DNA of 64,000 bases. It comes from Limonium bicolor. Taxonomy: Eukaryota; Streptophyta; Magnoliopsida; Caryophyllales; Plumbaginaceae. The notes beneath the pieces are model-generated. The model was not told where the DNA came from. It saw nothing but the letters and a program-made list of their open reading frames with translations, and made no database searches. The DNA lies in contig CM041782.1 of the NCBI GenBank assembly GCA_023374045.1, forward strand, positions 253,417,810-253,481,809. Direction: 5' to 3'. Positions within the stretch are counted from its first letter, which is position 1; every line of letters begins with the position of its first letter. Of the stretch, positions 12,793 to 24,633 are shown piece after piece. The position numbers and the translations under genes are program-made.

Positions 12793-13105
12793 TGATAAGT
12801 GTCCAAATGAGCATGATTTATAGGTGTATTTCATATATAATATTAACACTTTTCTTGCTCATTTCTCCACTTCGGTTAGTTTTCCTCTAGTTTATGTTTT
12901 ATTGTTTATCTCACAAATTTATTGGTTTAACATGAGGAAAACCAAGCTGGAAGTAAAGTAGGCAAGAGACGAACGCATTGACGCAAACGGCTCAGAAAAC
13001 GGACTTATAACGAAGAATGTAGAGCCGGTTGAAGATTGTTATAATATATGTATATAATATACATAATATCGCATGAGAAGGCTGAGACGTCCGCGAGTGG
13101 GCATG

Positions 13106-13330
13106 CTACCGCCTCTTAAGTGGCGGACCACTCTCATGCAACCGCCTGGCGGTCAATGAGGCGGACGGTGGAGAGGCTACCGCCTGCTAGCTGGCGGACA
13201 AGAGTGTAGCAACCGCCTGGCGGTCTTGGAGGAGGCTACCGCCTCAAAGGGAGGCGGACGAGACACAGGCTACCGCCCCCTAAGTGGCGGACAAGAGACA
13301 TGGAACCGCCTGGCGGACAGGGGGCGGTTG
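13106..13330. repeat. GC-rich palindrome array in D 5' LTR
   Basis: About seven consecutive short inverted repeats combine ACCGCC with GGCGG, for example CTACCGCCTCTTAAGTGGCGG and ACCGCCTGGCGGT. The composition stands out sharply from the AT-rich surroundings. The array lies 230-460 bp upstream of the TATA box and is repeated at 17212-17440. CpG/CHG-dense hairpins of this kind could be enhancer, silencing or RNA-structure elements. Confidence 0.8.
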
Positions 13331-13561
13331 ATGAGGCGGTTGTGACTAATTTAGTCGCGACCAGTTTTCTTCTTTCGTCGTCTGCAACTCGCGCCGACTG
13401 TCTGCAACTCGTCCAACTTGCAGCGCCTACCTTAATTCACGCCTCTGCACACGCTCTGTCCCCTTCAATCAGTGAGCAATCAATGAGCTCAATCTTCCAC
13501 CGCCTCAATCATTTGCTCGCTCACGCGTCTGTCTATCTTCTCTGCTTTCTTCTTCCTTTTT

Positions 13562-13570
13562 CTATTTAAA
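13562..13570 (+). promoter_or_regulatory. Predicted TATA box of D 5' LTR
   Basis: CTATTTAAACCCACGAGC is a good plant TATA context, followed by a C/A-rich leader. The identical sequence sits at 17672-17680 in the 3' LTR. Confidence 0.6.
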
Positions 13571-14499
13571 CCCACGAGCTTCACCCCATAAATCACTGAC
13601 GAATTCACCAATCCATCCACGACCCAACTTCACCACCATCTCATTTCTCTTCTCCCGCCTTCTCCATTTTATTTATTTTACAGTCCACCAAATTCACCTC
13701 TAGCCCTACGTACACAAAATAGCAGAGTGAGACGGAGTGATTACGGATGATTTCTATTACTCTCGTCTCTATCTATCTATTTAATATGTTAGGCTAGTTT
13801 ACGTTTACTCTGGGAATAGTTATTATGTATCTGTATTAATTATGCAATATTTCTACTGGTTTATTTATATCAGTTTGTTACGTTTTAAAGGTCATCTCGC
13901 CTTTCTAATAAATCTCGCGAATTTATTAAATTGCTCTACTAACTCTATTTTTGATCAGACCAGGTGATAAATAGCCAGGTTAATTAAAGCGTAAAACTGG
14001 AGGAAGCTTTATTATGATTTAATGAGTTAGTATTCAGTTGCAAATGTAATTCCTCAAATACTCCTCTGCCGTTCGCAGGCTTTTGCTTGAACCTTGATTA
14101 GAACCTTGCATTACAGGTGAACGAGTTCTTATGAGGCTATGACTTAGTCCTTAAGATATTTACAGGAACCTTGCCAAATTATTAAACCAGTAGAGATAGC
14201 TTAATTATGCAGATTATATTAACCTGACCCAGAGTTCCATTTTATTTATCTGTCAACTTAGTTTATTTTATCTTTTCTTTTTATTTATTTTTACAAGTCA
14301 ATTAATCCCCCCTCTTGTGACACGCTTAGGTACTAGAATATTTATATTAGTCCCACGGTTCGACATCCGGTTGCTTACATTTTCACTATACTACTGCGAC
14401 CGGGATTTATTTGCAGCCCGACGTTATTTTGGGTTTTAATTTCTTTCTTTTATGTTAATTACACCTGTTCTAACCACTCAGAAATAACAGTCTGCAAAA

Positions 14500-14517
14500 T
14501 GGCGCCGTTGCCGGGGA
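14500..14517 (+). other. Primer-binding site, tRNA-Asp (element D)
   Basis: TGGCGCCGTTGCCGGGGA lies three bases after the LTR and complements the 3' end of plant tRNA-Asp, the primer typical of Athila/Tat-lineage elements. Confidence 0.88.
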
Positions 14518-15103
14518 CTAGTTTATTCTAGTCCCTAAGCCCCGGATTATTCACTTGTACTATTAGAATATTTTGTTTATATTAATTTTGTTTGTTGTTT
14601 ATATTAATTATCTTTTATATTTTGTTTATATTATTATTATGTTTGTTAATTATTATATATTACTATTATTGTTATGTTTGTTTTTTCTAATCATCTTATT
14701 TTGTTTATAGTGTTAGTGTGTTTGTTCTCTGTTCGAGTGAGTTCGTTGAAAAAAAAAGAGAGAAGTGTGTCCGCCTATTTCGGACGCGGTCATATACGCG
14801 GACGCACCAGCCTTGACCGCCCACTCGTCCGCCCCCACAAGATGCGGACGTCCATGCGGACCGTCCAGTTCAGCAGCTAGTCGACGAGGTTCAAAAAAAA
14901 AAAAAAAATAATTTTCAGTTCCTGCTCCAGCTCGACCCGAGAAGAACGAGCTCGCGCGAATCCAGTCCATATCCAAAATTGCTCCAGCTTCTTATTTTTT
15001 TTCCACCGACCCACTTATATTATGTTTGTTTCTAATCCTTTTATTTTCTAATCTGTTTCAGTAATCTTGTTTTATATTCAAAAAAAAAAAACACAAAAAA
15101 AAA

Positions 15104-15703
15104 TTGTACACGGCAATGGAAGAAGCGTTTGAATATTGGCAGGATTTATACTGCTCCGAATGTGGGGGAGCTCATGATTTTGAGGATTGTCTCATAGTCC
15201 AAGAGCAACTCTGGTTAGAAGATCAACCAGACTACCTGGAGAGAATCGCTCAACTACTGGAGCAATCAATGAGCGAAACAGTTCAAGAGGTAGAACACCC
15301 CACTACAGACGAGCCACTCATAGAAACTCCTCCCTCTAAAATCAATTACTGCTATTTTCCATCCTTCTCTATAATATACCCAGACAATGAGGATACTTTT
15401 ATCCTCGAAAATGAAGAGAAGGAATTGCCATCACCTCCCGCCACCATATCCAAACAAAACGCCGGTATCACCTTCGAGGAATCATTTTTCTCTGAAGATG
15501 ATATCAAACAGCGTTCTTTCTGTAAGCCTCAACAACAAGAGGAGGATTTTTACATCCTCCAATTTGAGGAAGAAAAATTAGCACCGCCGGGTCTTCTGTT
15601 AGAACTATGTTCCCGGCATTACCTCCTCAAACACCTGATTTTGTGGAGTATTAATTTTCTTATTTTATATGCCGAGGTAACGTTTTGTTTTGATCCAGGA
15701 TAA
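15104..15703 (+). CDS. Acidic 199-aa gag-like protein with one zinc knuckle
   Basis: This is the only sizeable ORF of element D. Residues 17-29 read CSECGGAHDFEDC, a C-x2-C-x3-H-x4-C knuckle one residue shorter than the canonical retroviral CCHC, close to knuckles of Athila/Tat gag proteins. The remainder is rich in Glu/Asp and Pro, without protease, RT or integrase motifs; the last ~25 residues are hydrophobic. It could be a gag fragment that binds element RNA or nucleocapsid. A second in-frame Met follows three codons after the first, so the start is uncertain. A poly-A run precedes the start. Downstream lies a hairpin region, then the PPT motifs. I recognise the knuckle but not the whole protein. 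Confidence 0.6.
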   Translation: MYTAMEEAFEYWQDLYCSECGGAHDFEDCLIVQEQLWLEDQPDYLERIAQLLEQSMSETVQEVEHPTTDEPLIETPPSKINYCYFPSFSIIYPDNEDTFILENEEKELPSPPATISKQNAGITFEESFFSEDDIKQRSFCKPQQQEEDFYILQFEEEKLAPPGLLLELCSRHYLLKHLILWSINFLILYAEVTFCFDPG

Positions 15704-15709
15704 CGAGCA

Positions 15710-15765
15710 GGCGTCTAGCCAAAGACGTTAAAGAAGGGCAGCTTCCCGGGAGGCAACCCGGGTGT
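15710..15765 (+). other. Conserved hairpin block downstream of the D ORF
   Basis: GTCTAGCCAAAGACGTTAAA is followed by CCCGGGAGGCAACCCGGG, a stem with a six-base loop. From memory, similar 'TTGGGAGGCAACCCAA' blocks occur after coding regions in many Athila/Tat-type plant elements. Its role is not established here. Confidence 0.55.
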
Positions 15766-15933
15766 ACTTTTATTTTTATTTTGCCTTTATGCTCTTTTAA
15801 TTTTCAGGTTCTCTTAAAATTCTATTTTTGCTAACTTTTAACCCAGTTTGTAGTATGGTTGCTTCTAGTGTCTTATGCAGGTGCACCTCCATGTGGACAC
15901 CGCAACCAAGCTACGCTACTTGAGGCTGAAGCT

Positions 15934-15950
15934 CAAGTGTGGGGGGAACT
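15934..15950 (+). other. Internal PPT-like motif 1 of element D
   Basis: CAAGTGTGGGGGGAACT closely resembles the true PPT at 16886-16899 but is not followed by an LTR. Confidence 0.6.
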
Positions 15951-16154
15951 CCTTTAACGACTAGCAAAAATAAAATCAGGGGAGTACCAGTTTCTTTACT
16001 TTTGCTTTTATTTAAATAAAAACTGCAGAGGAGCGTTTATGTGCTTACATGTTTATTTGTGAACTTTGTCTTTACTCTATTTTATCTACTAACCGAAAAG
16101 GTCTTCTGAAGCTTCCCTTGTTTTTCTGGTGAACAATGAGGACATTGTTAAATT

Positions 16155-16170
16155 TAAGTGTGGGGGAGTG
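16155..16170 (+). other. Internal PPT-like motif 2 of element D
   Basis: TAAGTGTGGGGGAGTG is a second internal copy. The overlapping ORFs around it (16072-16378, both strands) are shadows. No gene was seen from 15766 to 16885. Confidence 0.6.
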
Positions 16171-16885
16171 TGCCCTTTTCGGTGACATTTTGTGCTTAAA
16201 ATGTTTAATCTCTCTCCTTATCATGCGTTTGTCCAATTCAAATATTATGGACCCCTTTATATGTGGGTTGTTCTCTTTAAGAATAAATACTATTATGAAT
16301 TGTAGGATAAATGGTACAAATTTTAAAAAAAATTTGATTACTTTTGAGGAGCATTTTATATGCGGTGTGACCAAATAATCTGCAAATGGTTGGATTTTAT
16401 TACTCAGGGTTTCTTTCTGTCTTCTCTCTTAGGGATTGCTAAGAGGTACTACTCTGTTTAAAAAAAGAGAAAGAAAAATAATAAGGGACTTGCGAGACAC
16501 CATTGGTAACCAACAAGAGAGTTGAGTGTTCTTAAAAACAAAGGCGTGATGCCTACATCTTCTCATCTCTTATGCGAAAGTAAAACAAATGCATAAATCT
16601 ATTTTTCCTTTTGTCTTCTCCTCAAATGCCCATTCTTGAGAGAAGTTGGTCATGGTAAAAGTTCTCGAGTCACCTAAAAGAAACATTGGAGTACCTTGGA
16701 TCATACCCCGAAACTCTATATTTTATTTTCACCCTGAGCACACCTATGCCACCAGCAGTTAATTTTTCACACTCCTCATAAAGTTTAAAGATCATGTTTA
16801 TCCTACCCTTCATAATAATATTTGTTAGTATTGAGCATTCCCTACTTACTTGGGTACATGGTTTTGCTTGAGGACAAGCAAAAAG

Positions 16886-16899
16886 ATAAGTGTGGGGGT
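16886..16899 (+). other. Polypurine tract of element D
   Basis: GATAAGTGTGGGGG immediately precedes the 3' LTR at 16901. It should prime plus-strand DNA synthesis. Confidence 0.8.
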
Positions 16900-16900
16900 G

Positions 16901-18608
16901 TGATAAGTGTCCAAATGAGCATGATTTATAGGTGTATTTCATATATAATATTAACACTTTTCTTGCTCATTTCTCCACTTCGGTTAGTTTTCCTCTAGTT
17001 TATGTTTTATTGTTTATCTCACAAATTTATTGGTTTAACATGAGGAAAACCAAGCTGGAAGTAAAGTAGGCAAAGAGACGAACGCATTGACGCAAACGGC
17101 TCAGAAAACGGACTTATAACGAAGAATGTAGAGCCGGTTGAAGATTGTTATATATATATGTTATAATATACATAATATCGCATGAGAAGGCTGAGACGTC
17201 CGCGAGTGGGCATGCTACCGCCTCTTAAGTGGCGGACCACTCTCATGCAACCGCCTGGCGGTCAATGAGGCGGACGGTGGAGAGGCTACCGCCTGCTAGC
17301 TGGCGGACAAGAGTGTAGCAACCGCCTGGCGGTCTTGGAGGATGCTACCGCCTCAAAGGGAGGCGGACGAGACACAGGCTACCGCCCCCTAAGTGGCGGA
17401 CAAGAGACATGGAACCGCCTGGCGGACAGGGGGCGGTTGATGAGGCGGTTGTGACTAATTTTAGTCGCGACCAGTTTCTTCCCGTCGTCGTCTGCAACTC
17501 GCGCCGACTGTCTGCAACTCGTCCAACTTGCAGCGGCTACCTTAATTCACGCCTCTGCACACGCTCTGTCCCCTTCAATCAGTGAGCAATCAATGAGCTC
17601 AATCTTCCACCGCCTCAATCATTTGCTCGCTCACGCGTCTGTCTATCTTCTCTGCTTTCTTCTTCCTTTTTCTATTTAAACCCACGAGCTTCACCCCATA
17701 AATCACTGACGAATTCACCAATCCATCCACGACCCAACTTCACCACCATCTCATTTCTCTTCTCCCGCCTTCTCCATTTTATTTATTTTACAGTCCACCA
17801 AATTCACCTCTAGCCCTACGTACACAAAATAGTAGAGTGAGACGGAGTGATTACGGATGATTTCTATTACTCTCGTCTCTATCTATCTATTTAATATGTT
17901 AGGCTAGTTTACGTTTACTCTGGGAATAGTTATTATGTATCTGTATTAATTATGCAATATTTCTACTGGTTTATTTATATACAGTTTGTTACGTTTTAAA
18001 GGTCATCTCGCCTTTCTAATAAATCTTGCGAATTTATTAAATTGCTCTACTAAGTCTATTTTTGATCAGACCAGGTGATAAATAGCCAGGTTAATTAAAG
18101 CGTAAAACTGGAGGAAGCTTTATTATGATTTAATGAGTTAGTATTCAGTTGCAAATGTAATTCCTCAAATACTCCTCTGCCGTTCGCAGGCTTTTGCTTG
18201 AACCTTGATTAGAACCTTGCATTACAGGTGAACGAGTTCTTATGAGGCTATGACTTAGTCCTTAAGATATTTACAGGAACCTTGCCAAATTATTAAACCA
18301 GTAGAGATAGCTTAATTATGCAGATTATATTAACCTGACCCAGAGTTCCATTTTATTTATCTGTCAACTTAGTTTATTTTATCTTTTCTTTTTATTTATT
18401 TTTACAAGTCAATTAATCCCCCCTCTTGTGACACGCTTAGGTACTAGAATATTTATATTAGTCCCACGGTTCGACATCCGGTTGCTTACATTTTCACTAT
18501 ACTACTGCGACCGGGATTTATTTGCAGCCCGACGTTATTTTTGGGTTTTAATTTCTTTCTTTTATGTTAATTACACCTGTTCTAACCACTCACAATATAA
18601 CGTCTGCA
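16901..18608 (+). mobile_element. Element D 3' LTR
   Basis: Near-identical to 12793-14496, including the palindrome array (17212-17440) and TATA box (17672-17680). It ends ACGTCTGCA and is followed by the GTAAG duplication. Confidence 0.93.
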
Positions 18609-20669
18609 GTAAGTATTAAGGTTATATTAGATATATGAAAACTTCTATATCTATATGAGAATTTATATATACATATAATGATGGATTAAAGACTAGGAGA
18701 TATGATTCTATACATTCTTGTAACATTAAATTTACGGGAAAATACTTATATACATAGTAAGGGTTATATATTAAGTCAAGGGTATTAATGTAATATAAGT
18801 ATGACCTTGAAACTTATGACAACCACATAAATATATATATATGTATATATGAACTAAAGACAAGGAGGAGTAGATTATACTAGATTAGAGAGGAATCAAC
18901 TTATAAGATATAGTATAATTGAATTCGAACTCTAAGGGTGGAAGTTATTTGGCTAAATAATGTAACACCAGTAAGGATATTAGTGATAAATAAAACTTAT
19001 GAAGTGTAAGTACAATATAAGTTTAGGATTGAATTTTAGGCTATGGTTATAATGTTATAAATGTTGTAACAATTATAAAGTATTAAATGTCATTAATGAC
19101 ACTAGTGCATGTGGTGGAATAATAAAGCTATAAAATAAGGTGGGATATTAATTAGACCTTGGAGGTCTAGTAATATATTATATAATGTCACATAACATTA
19201 GAATTGTAGTCTTAGTATGAATTTGTGTAAGATAACACAATCAAGTAAGGTTAATCACCTTACATAAATGATAAGATATATCATTTAATAAATGAGTTTT
19301 ATAATTCTTATACATATAAGAATATGTGAAGTGAATGGATTGTATGATATGGCTGGGAACCATATAAAGTTAAATAAGAGAGGTTATAAGGTGGGAAGGT
19401 AAATTATAACACATTAAACATAAAGTTCTTATGTTAAAGTATAACACATTAAAGGATGAGCGAGTTATATAGTACGAGGGTTACAATATGAATTATATAA
19501 ACATATGTACTTGGATAATTAACCAAGTCAACATAATTAGCCAAGTGAACTTAATTGACCAAAGAGGTCAAGTTGACAAACTCATAACTTGAAAGGAGAA
19601 ATAACGGTTTATGAGTCAAGGATATAATTAACATATAGTAACAAACTATATGGAAGTGTGTATTATATAAATAACAAACTATGAATAAAGGAGGTATGTT
19701 ATTTGGGTTAAATCCTAAGTAGTAAATAAATACTACATGTTAATTACAATATAGTTAGGGAATGATTTAACTAATCCTAAATCGATTAAAACCCGTATGA
19801 TAGACACTGAGCAATCACGGGGTAATTACCAAGGGGGTTTAGCGACTAGTCAGAATAGCGAATTAGTTCGTATTACAGAGAGCTAATATGTAGTCTCGTA
19901 TTCCAGAGTTGAGTGCATTAGAGGGCGTATGCTAGAGAACGAGCTACGAGGAATACCGGACGAGCGTGAATCTTCACGCCAGCGATTACTATGGTGCACG
20001 GTATGTTAATTGTGTGGTCTGAATGTCCTAAGGATTTTCCTAAGGTCCAGACGTTATGTGTTTAATTGTTGATAGCGATATCTGTGATTTATGTATATGA
20101 TATTGTACACTGTATTGCTCAACACTGTTGCGTTTATTTCTACGCGAATGTCTTATGACTAGAAGTTTATACATCTAAACTGGAACAAGACTAACTGACC
20201 TTTAGGTATTATTAAACCTAACTGATGGTCCACTGTTATAGTCTTAACTCAAGGATTGGATACGGTATCATTGACTAAAGGGCTAACTTATAAAGAGAGG
20301 AATCCAGACTGTTTCGACTTTCTGGTTGCGCATTGGTGATCACCGGAGTATAACGTCCGCATCGGACTGACTCCCTCTATATTCCGACGGGCCTAGATAG
20401 ACTGTTGGACCAGGGTGCCGACTTTGGCACACGGCTTCGGCCATTCATGGACGCCTTTATTAGGCAAGAGGAAGTTCCGGGATTGAATGATCCTTGGCAA
20501 TGAGCACTTCGCGTGTACGGGAGGACTACTGTCCATTATTAAGTTATTAAGGGTTGTCTTAACATGACGCCTGAGGTGGAATTTAATTGGAAAAGGTTAA
20601 GTGATTGGTTTAAAGGATAAGGGCCAGGTGGCCAACTAACAAGTACAGTTTAATACGCGTATCTTGTTT

Positions 20670-20775
20670 GGTTATTGTTATGGATTGTTGATGTGTGATT
20701 ATTGGTTATTGTTATGGATTATTGATGTGTGATTATTGGTAATTGCTATGGATTATTGATGTGTGGTTATTGGTG
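20670..20775. repeat. Three tandem ~37-bp repeats in Q 5' LTR
   Basis: The unit TTATTGTTATGGATTATTGA with flanking TGTGTGATTATTGG is repeated three times with few changes. The same array is at about 51786-51890 in the 3' LTR. Confidence 0.85.
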
Positions 20776-20940
20776 TTGTGTACTACTGTACATTGATGTT
20801 TACAGGTGAATTGTTATGCGATTGTTTAATGTTTACAGTTATTACTGTTATTATTGTAAACCGGTATTTCATGTAAAGAATCTAATGTCAAGATGGCTAA
20901 AATGACTTAAGGAATCTAGATGACTTAGGACTACGTTTAG

Positions 20941-21000
20941 CATACCAGCATTTCGATTGCTGAGCCCTTCAGTGGGCCAAACATTTCAGGTTACTGATTG
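20941..21000 (+). promoter_or_regulatory. Conserved LTR-end module with acceptor-like AG|GTT (Q 5' LTR)
   Basis: CATACCAGCA, a spacer, GCTGAGCCCTTCAGTGGGC, then ACATTTCAG|GTTACTG. Same order and distance (about 350 bp from the LTR end) as in families P and R. The duplicate is at 52056-52112. Confidence 0.5.
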
Positions 21001-21338
21001 AAGACACAAGCCGGAGCGCGGGACACAGGGTAGCTGTTGTGTTTTCAATAAACACCTTTTAGTTTTATTATGTACTGTATTATGGAGTTTGTTGTATTGG
21101 GTTAGTTGCTCATTTGCTTAGTTTGGATTTGGATTGTAAGTTTAAGATTGTTCGGTATCTCGTCATCACAGCGGTGAGGAGTTAAGTTGATGGATGGAGT
21201 AAGGTTGCCTTGTTACTCTCATGGGTGAGTAACGGCGTGTAACACCAAACGATAGTTAGTTTATTTTCCGCTGCGAGTTATATTTTGTTATGCTACGACT
21301 TGCGATTATGATGCAGGATTAGGATTAGGGGTGTTACA

Positions 21339-22784
21339 AAAGTGGTATCAGAGCGGAGTACCACTCTGATGACGAGATATTAGGATTAAGACAGTGAGCA
21401 TAGGACTTACCATGGGTAAACGGGAACGTCTGTGAGGTACGAGACTCTTAGAGTCCTAACCGTGCTTAGAGCACGAAAGCGTATTCTAAACTAACGTGTG
21501 TTTCCTTGTGTTTGCAACGTGGTATTTATCGGGTACTTATATACGACACCTAATTCTCAGTTGTCGAGTAGAGGTAGAGGACATAAAAACAGGCATGTCA
21601 GGGGGATAACGGAGGTCCTGCAATCCTGGATAGCGTTGAGACGGCAACAAACGTTGTAGCTTATTGGGAGAATATACCGGGAAACAACAGTGGTACCCCA
21701 CCCACCACTGCCCACGCCTTGAATATCGCTTATAGAGGCAAGGTAGTGAAAGACGCTGAAGAGACGGAAGATCCCTCCTGATCGGGAAGACCAAAGTAAT
21801 TATTATAATTGTTGTAATAGCGAGATAGAGAGAAGAGTGGTAGTACAATGAACTACTAAGGACCGAAGGTCCCGATAGTTACGCACTATCTAGAAGCGTT
21901 ACTTATACGCAGAGAAAACTATACATTAAACCCTGCGTCGAAGGAGGATAGAAAATCCATAGGACAAATGGGTCGGCTGTAATGAGATACCTAAACCCTG
22001 TCCAGTTAACAAAAGGAAAGCACCGGCGAGTGCACATGAAGAGTGAAAGGTAGAATGACGAGTCTAAAACGACTACGAAATTGCGCAACATGCGGAATCA
22101 ATTACCGCTTAGAAGTCTCTCCTAGGAAGGGATGACTTCAACCCAATACAACTTAGAAAGTTCAGAAGAACCTAGCCTACAACGGCAATAGCCATGCAGA
22201 CTTACGAAATAAAAATTAACTTAAAATTGCTGCAATGCAACACCTAATCAAGAAATGTCGTAACAAGGATATCTAGAGTACTCCATCTGCTGGACCCGAA
22301 GCACCACGAGGTAGCTACGTGGAGCAGACCCCAGCCGATATGAGCCACTAGAAGGGGAAAGGAGTCACTCGGGGCAGAATACCCCGAACTTTGTGGGAAC
22401 CTTAGGCACTGGTACTAGTACTCAGCGCGATCTAAGTAACCACAATCCTTAACATAATAGATTTACTGCATGAACACATGCATCAACAACTTTCTACTAC
22501 CATGATAAGTATGTAAAACAAACTCAATAGATCCTGACTTAGGTAACCAGTAATTGAAATAACCTAGAAAACGTACATAATTTAACGGACCTTAAACAAC
22601 TATAATACTACCCTTTCTAAGCTAGAAACGCCTAAGCCATACTCAAACAAACAAAGCGTCAAACAGACCAACAATTCTAAATCAATAACTCATCCTGCAT
22701 GGCGCACTTGCTACAGCAAGCGCTATAACGATCAATATATTAACAATTCCGTCTACCTCGCGCACTTGCCACTGCAAGTGCTGC
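21339..22784 (+). mobile_element. Element Q internal domain, left part (non-coding)
   Basis: About 1.45 kb between the PBS and the P array. The longest ORFs are short and antisense (21537-21848, 21903-22091) and unlike known proteins. Two palindromes end the segment: GCACTTGCTACAGCAAGCGC (22704-22723) and GCACTTGCCACTGCAAGTGC (22762-22781), equivalents of which exist in P and R. No gag was found. Confidence 0.7.
21343..21355 (+). other. Primer-binding site, tRNA-Met (element Q)
   Basis: TGGTATCAGAGCG four bases after the LTR end at 21338. It pairs, with one mismatch, with CCACTCTGAT ending at about 21370. Confidence 0.88.
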
Positions 22785-23139
22785 TGTAACACCCCAACAT
22801 ACAACAACATACTTAACATTAAACTGCAGCGGAAAATACACATCATCACATAACTTAACTCATCGGTGTTACACGCCGTTAACCACCCACGTGGCTAACA
22901 AGGCTAACATTTACACATTTGTATCGGTCTGATGGACTAGATCCCCGAGCAACTATACAATACCGTCTCCTTTATCACTACCAACATTCATTATACAAAT
23001 ACCTTCCAACTGTACCGAGTATTTACAACTAATGCCGAGAACAATTTCGGTCTTACTACACCTACAAATTACAAGTAATTACATCAATTACCCGTACGCA
23101 ACAACTACCCCATCCTACTCTCGAACGGCTCCAGCTCCT

Positions 23140-23203
23140 TGTACCTGAAATAGAAAAGGAAAGAAAGGGTGGCCCCCCAGGGGCTCAGCACCTTTGCTGG
23201 TAT
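23140..23203 (-). promoter_or_regulatory. Conserved LTR-end module with acceptor-like AG|GTA (P LTR 1)
   Basis: Minus strand: CCAGCAAAGGTGCTGAGCCC, a GGGGGGCC run, a pyrimidine tract, then TTTCTATTTCAG|GTACAAGG. It is the best splice-acceptor look-alike of the set. Copies are at about 31693-31757 and 40235-40298. The ~66-aa ORFs over these modules are repeat-borne shadows. Confidence 0.5.
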
Positions 23204-24633
23204 GGTAATCCCGCAGCCCACATGCTACCGGGCCACGCACAACTATTTGTCGTCTTAGCATGCAGTTGATTACATTTAAATCAAGCATGTGAAACATAAA
23301 CTCACGACACAACACATTTCACCCCAATGGGCTTAACAAAAATAACTCATCCATACTTAACCAATCACTCTTTGAGTTCTTCCACCCTATAGTATTTCTC
23401 CTCTAACGGAGCTATTTCCTCAATAGACGACACTTACCCACTATCGGGTTTCCACAAACGTCTCTTTTACATACTAGGAATCATATCCATGATCCTCATA
23501 TTTCACTTCTAAGCGACATATAACATCACATCACAATAACTTTGCAACATATAAATAACACATACATAACGGGTACGGATCTCTTAGGAACCGGCCCAAA
23601 CATAGTTAATACACTGGTGAGCCTAGGGAATGATATCACCCCCATGTTAAGTTCGTTATAACAAAACTCATTACCGCCCTAATAGTCGGACGAGTAACTT
23701 ACCTAAAGATGGATCGGATTTAGTGACCCGAACACACCACACAAACACATGTTCCCCCTAAACCGATCGTAAGTCAGAATAGCTAAGCTTTGGGATAAGC
23801 TAATGGGAGATCATAACCCGTGAGGGAAACAACCATAACAGAGAGAAGGGTAAAGCTAAAAAGGATACCCACTCCCAAACAACGCGCGACCGGCCTAACC
23901 GGATTCCTCACTACTGTTAGTACATACTTACTTTTAGTTATTAGTTAGAACCCCACTACGGAGTCTATCGTACCTACACAACATACAGTATTACCTTTGG
24001 GTTAAGCATACAAGGGAGATCCCTACATTCACACACACACATACCACACATTTAACTCACGCATAGCCGTGGTTAGAACGCCCCATGGTTCGGGTCGTTT
24101 AATCCGAATACCAAACTCTCCTGTGATCCTAGACTCAGTTAGCTAAGGTTTAACACTTTCGAGGTTAAATGGTATCGGGAACTAAACACGCCACGTGTAT
24201 GAATTACTATAAACTCATTACATGTTTTATCTTACAACGTGGCAAACATACAGAAAAACACATTGGCATACAAGCCGGTGTAATCCGGTAGGACACAGGT
24301 TGCAAGAAAACCATACCTGTCACCGGAGTCCACTTTATCATGTCCATTTATGTTCCTCGAGCAATTCTCGAACAACTGACAACATCACATGTACTTTTAT
24401 TAACATCGGGGTAACATGTTTGTTTAAAGTCTAATGCTCATAACTTACCCTCGTTAACTAGTTAAACAACTTGACATTTTTAACTTGTTTTACTTTCACA
24501 TTTTATTACAACTTTCCACCCACTTGGTTGTCTTTATATCACATCTAACATGTCCTTAACATCCTTACAACATCATTACTTATCAATCCCCATCTTTACA
24601 CATCATTTTTATACCTTAAACAACATCTTTAGA

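Larger units (their letters stand above)
12793..14496 (+). mobile_element. Element D 5' LTR
   Basis: Begins TGATAAGTGTCC and ends ACAGTCTGCA. It contains a GC-rich hairpin array (13106-13330) and a predicted TATA box (13562). The 89-aa ORF starting at 13300 overlaps array and leader and is interrupted in the 3' LTR copy by a small indel, so it is not called. Confidence 0.93.
12793..18608 (+). mobile_element. Element D, 5.8-kb non-autonomous LTR element with tRNA-Asp PBS
   Basis: Complete element: LTRs 12793-14496 and 16901-18608 (1,704 and 1,708 bp, TG...CA, nearly identical), PBS 14500-14517, PPT just before 16901, TSD GTAAG, and an empty-site control in Q's other LTR. The internal region is only 2.4 kb, with one 199-codon ORF and no protease, RT or integrase. 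The tRNA-Asp PBS and AAGTGTGGGGG-type PPT are characteristic of the Athila/Tat branch of plant Gypsy elements. High LTR identity implies recent transposition, which must have used proteins from another element. Confidence 0.92.
10033..21338 (+). mobile_element. Element Q 5' LTR (interrupted by D)
   Basis: Starts TGAAATATCCCTAATATT and ends GGGGTGTTACA. Removing D and one TSD copy leaves about 5,485 bp, against 5,478 bp for the 3' LTR. The first ~1.7 kb differs from the 3' LTR mainly by small indels, whereas the remainder is almost identical. The 65-aa ORF at 10562 is frameshifted in the other LTR and is not supported. The intervals 10540-12787 and 18614-20660 hold LTR leader sequence without recognisable genes. 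Confidence 0.88.

Noticed and set aside
13300..13569. 89-aa ORF in D's 5' LTR
   Set aside because: It runs through the palindrome array and leader, and small indels disturb the frame in the near-identical 3' LTR (around 17459-17482).
16072..16378. Overlapping 100-aa and 80-aa ORFs on opposite strands in element D
   Set aside because: Mutual shadows in AT-rich sequence spanning a PPT-like motif; no motif on either strand.
23115..23315. 66-aa minus-strand ORF present identically three times (23115, 31678, 40219)
   Set aside because: It overlies the conserved LTR module; identity reflects LTR duplication, and the homologous modules in Q, R and right-hand P do not encode it.
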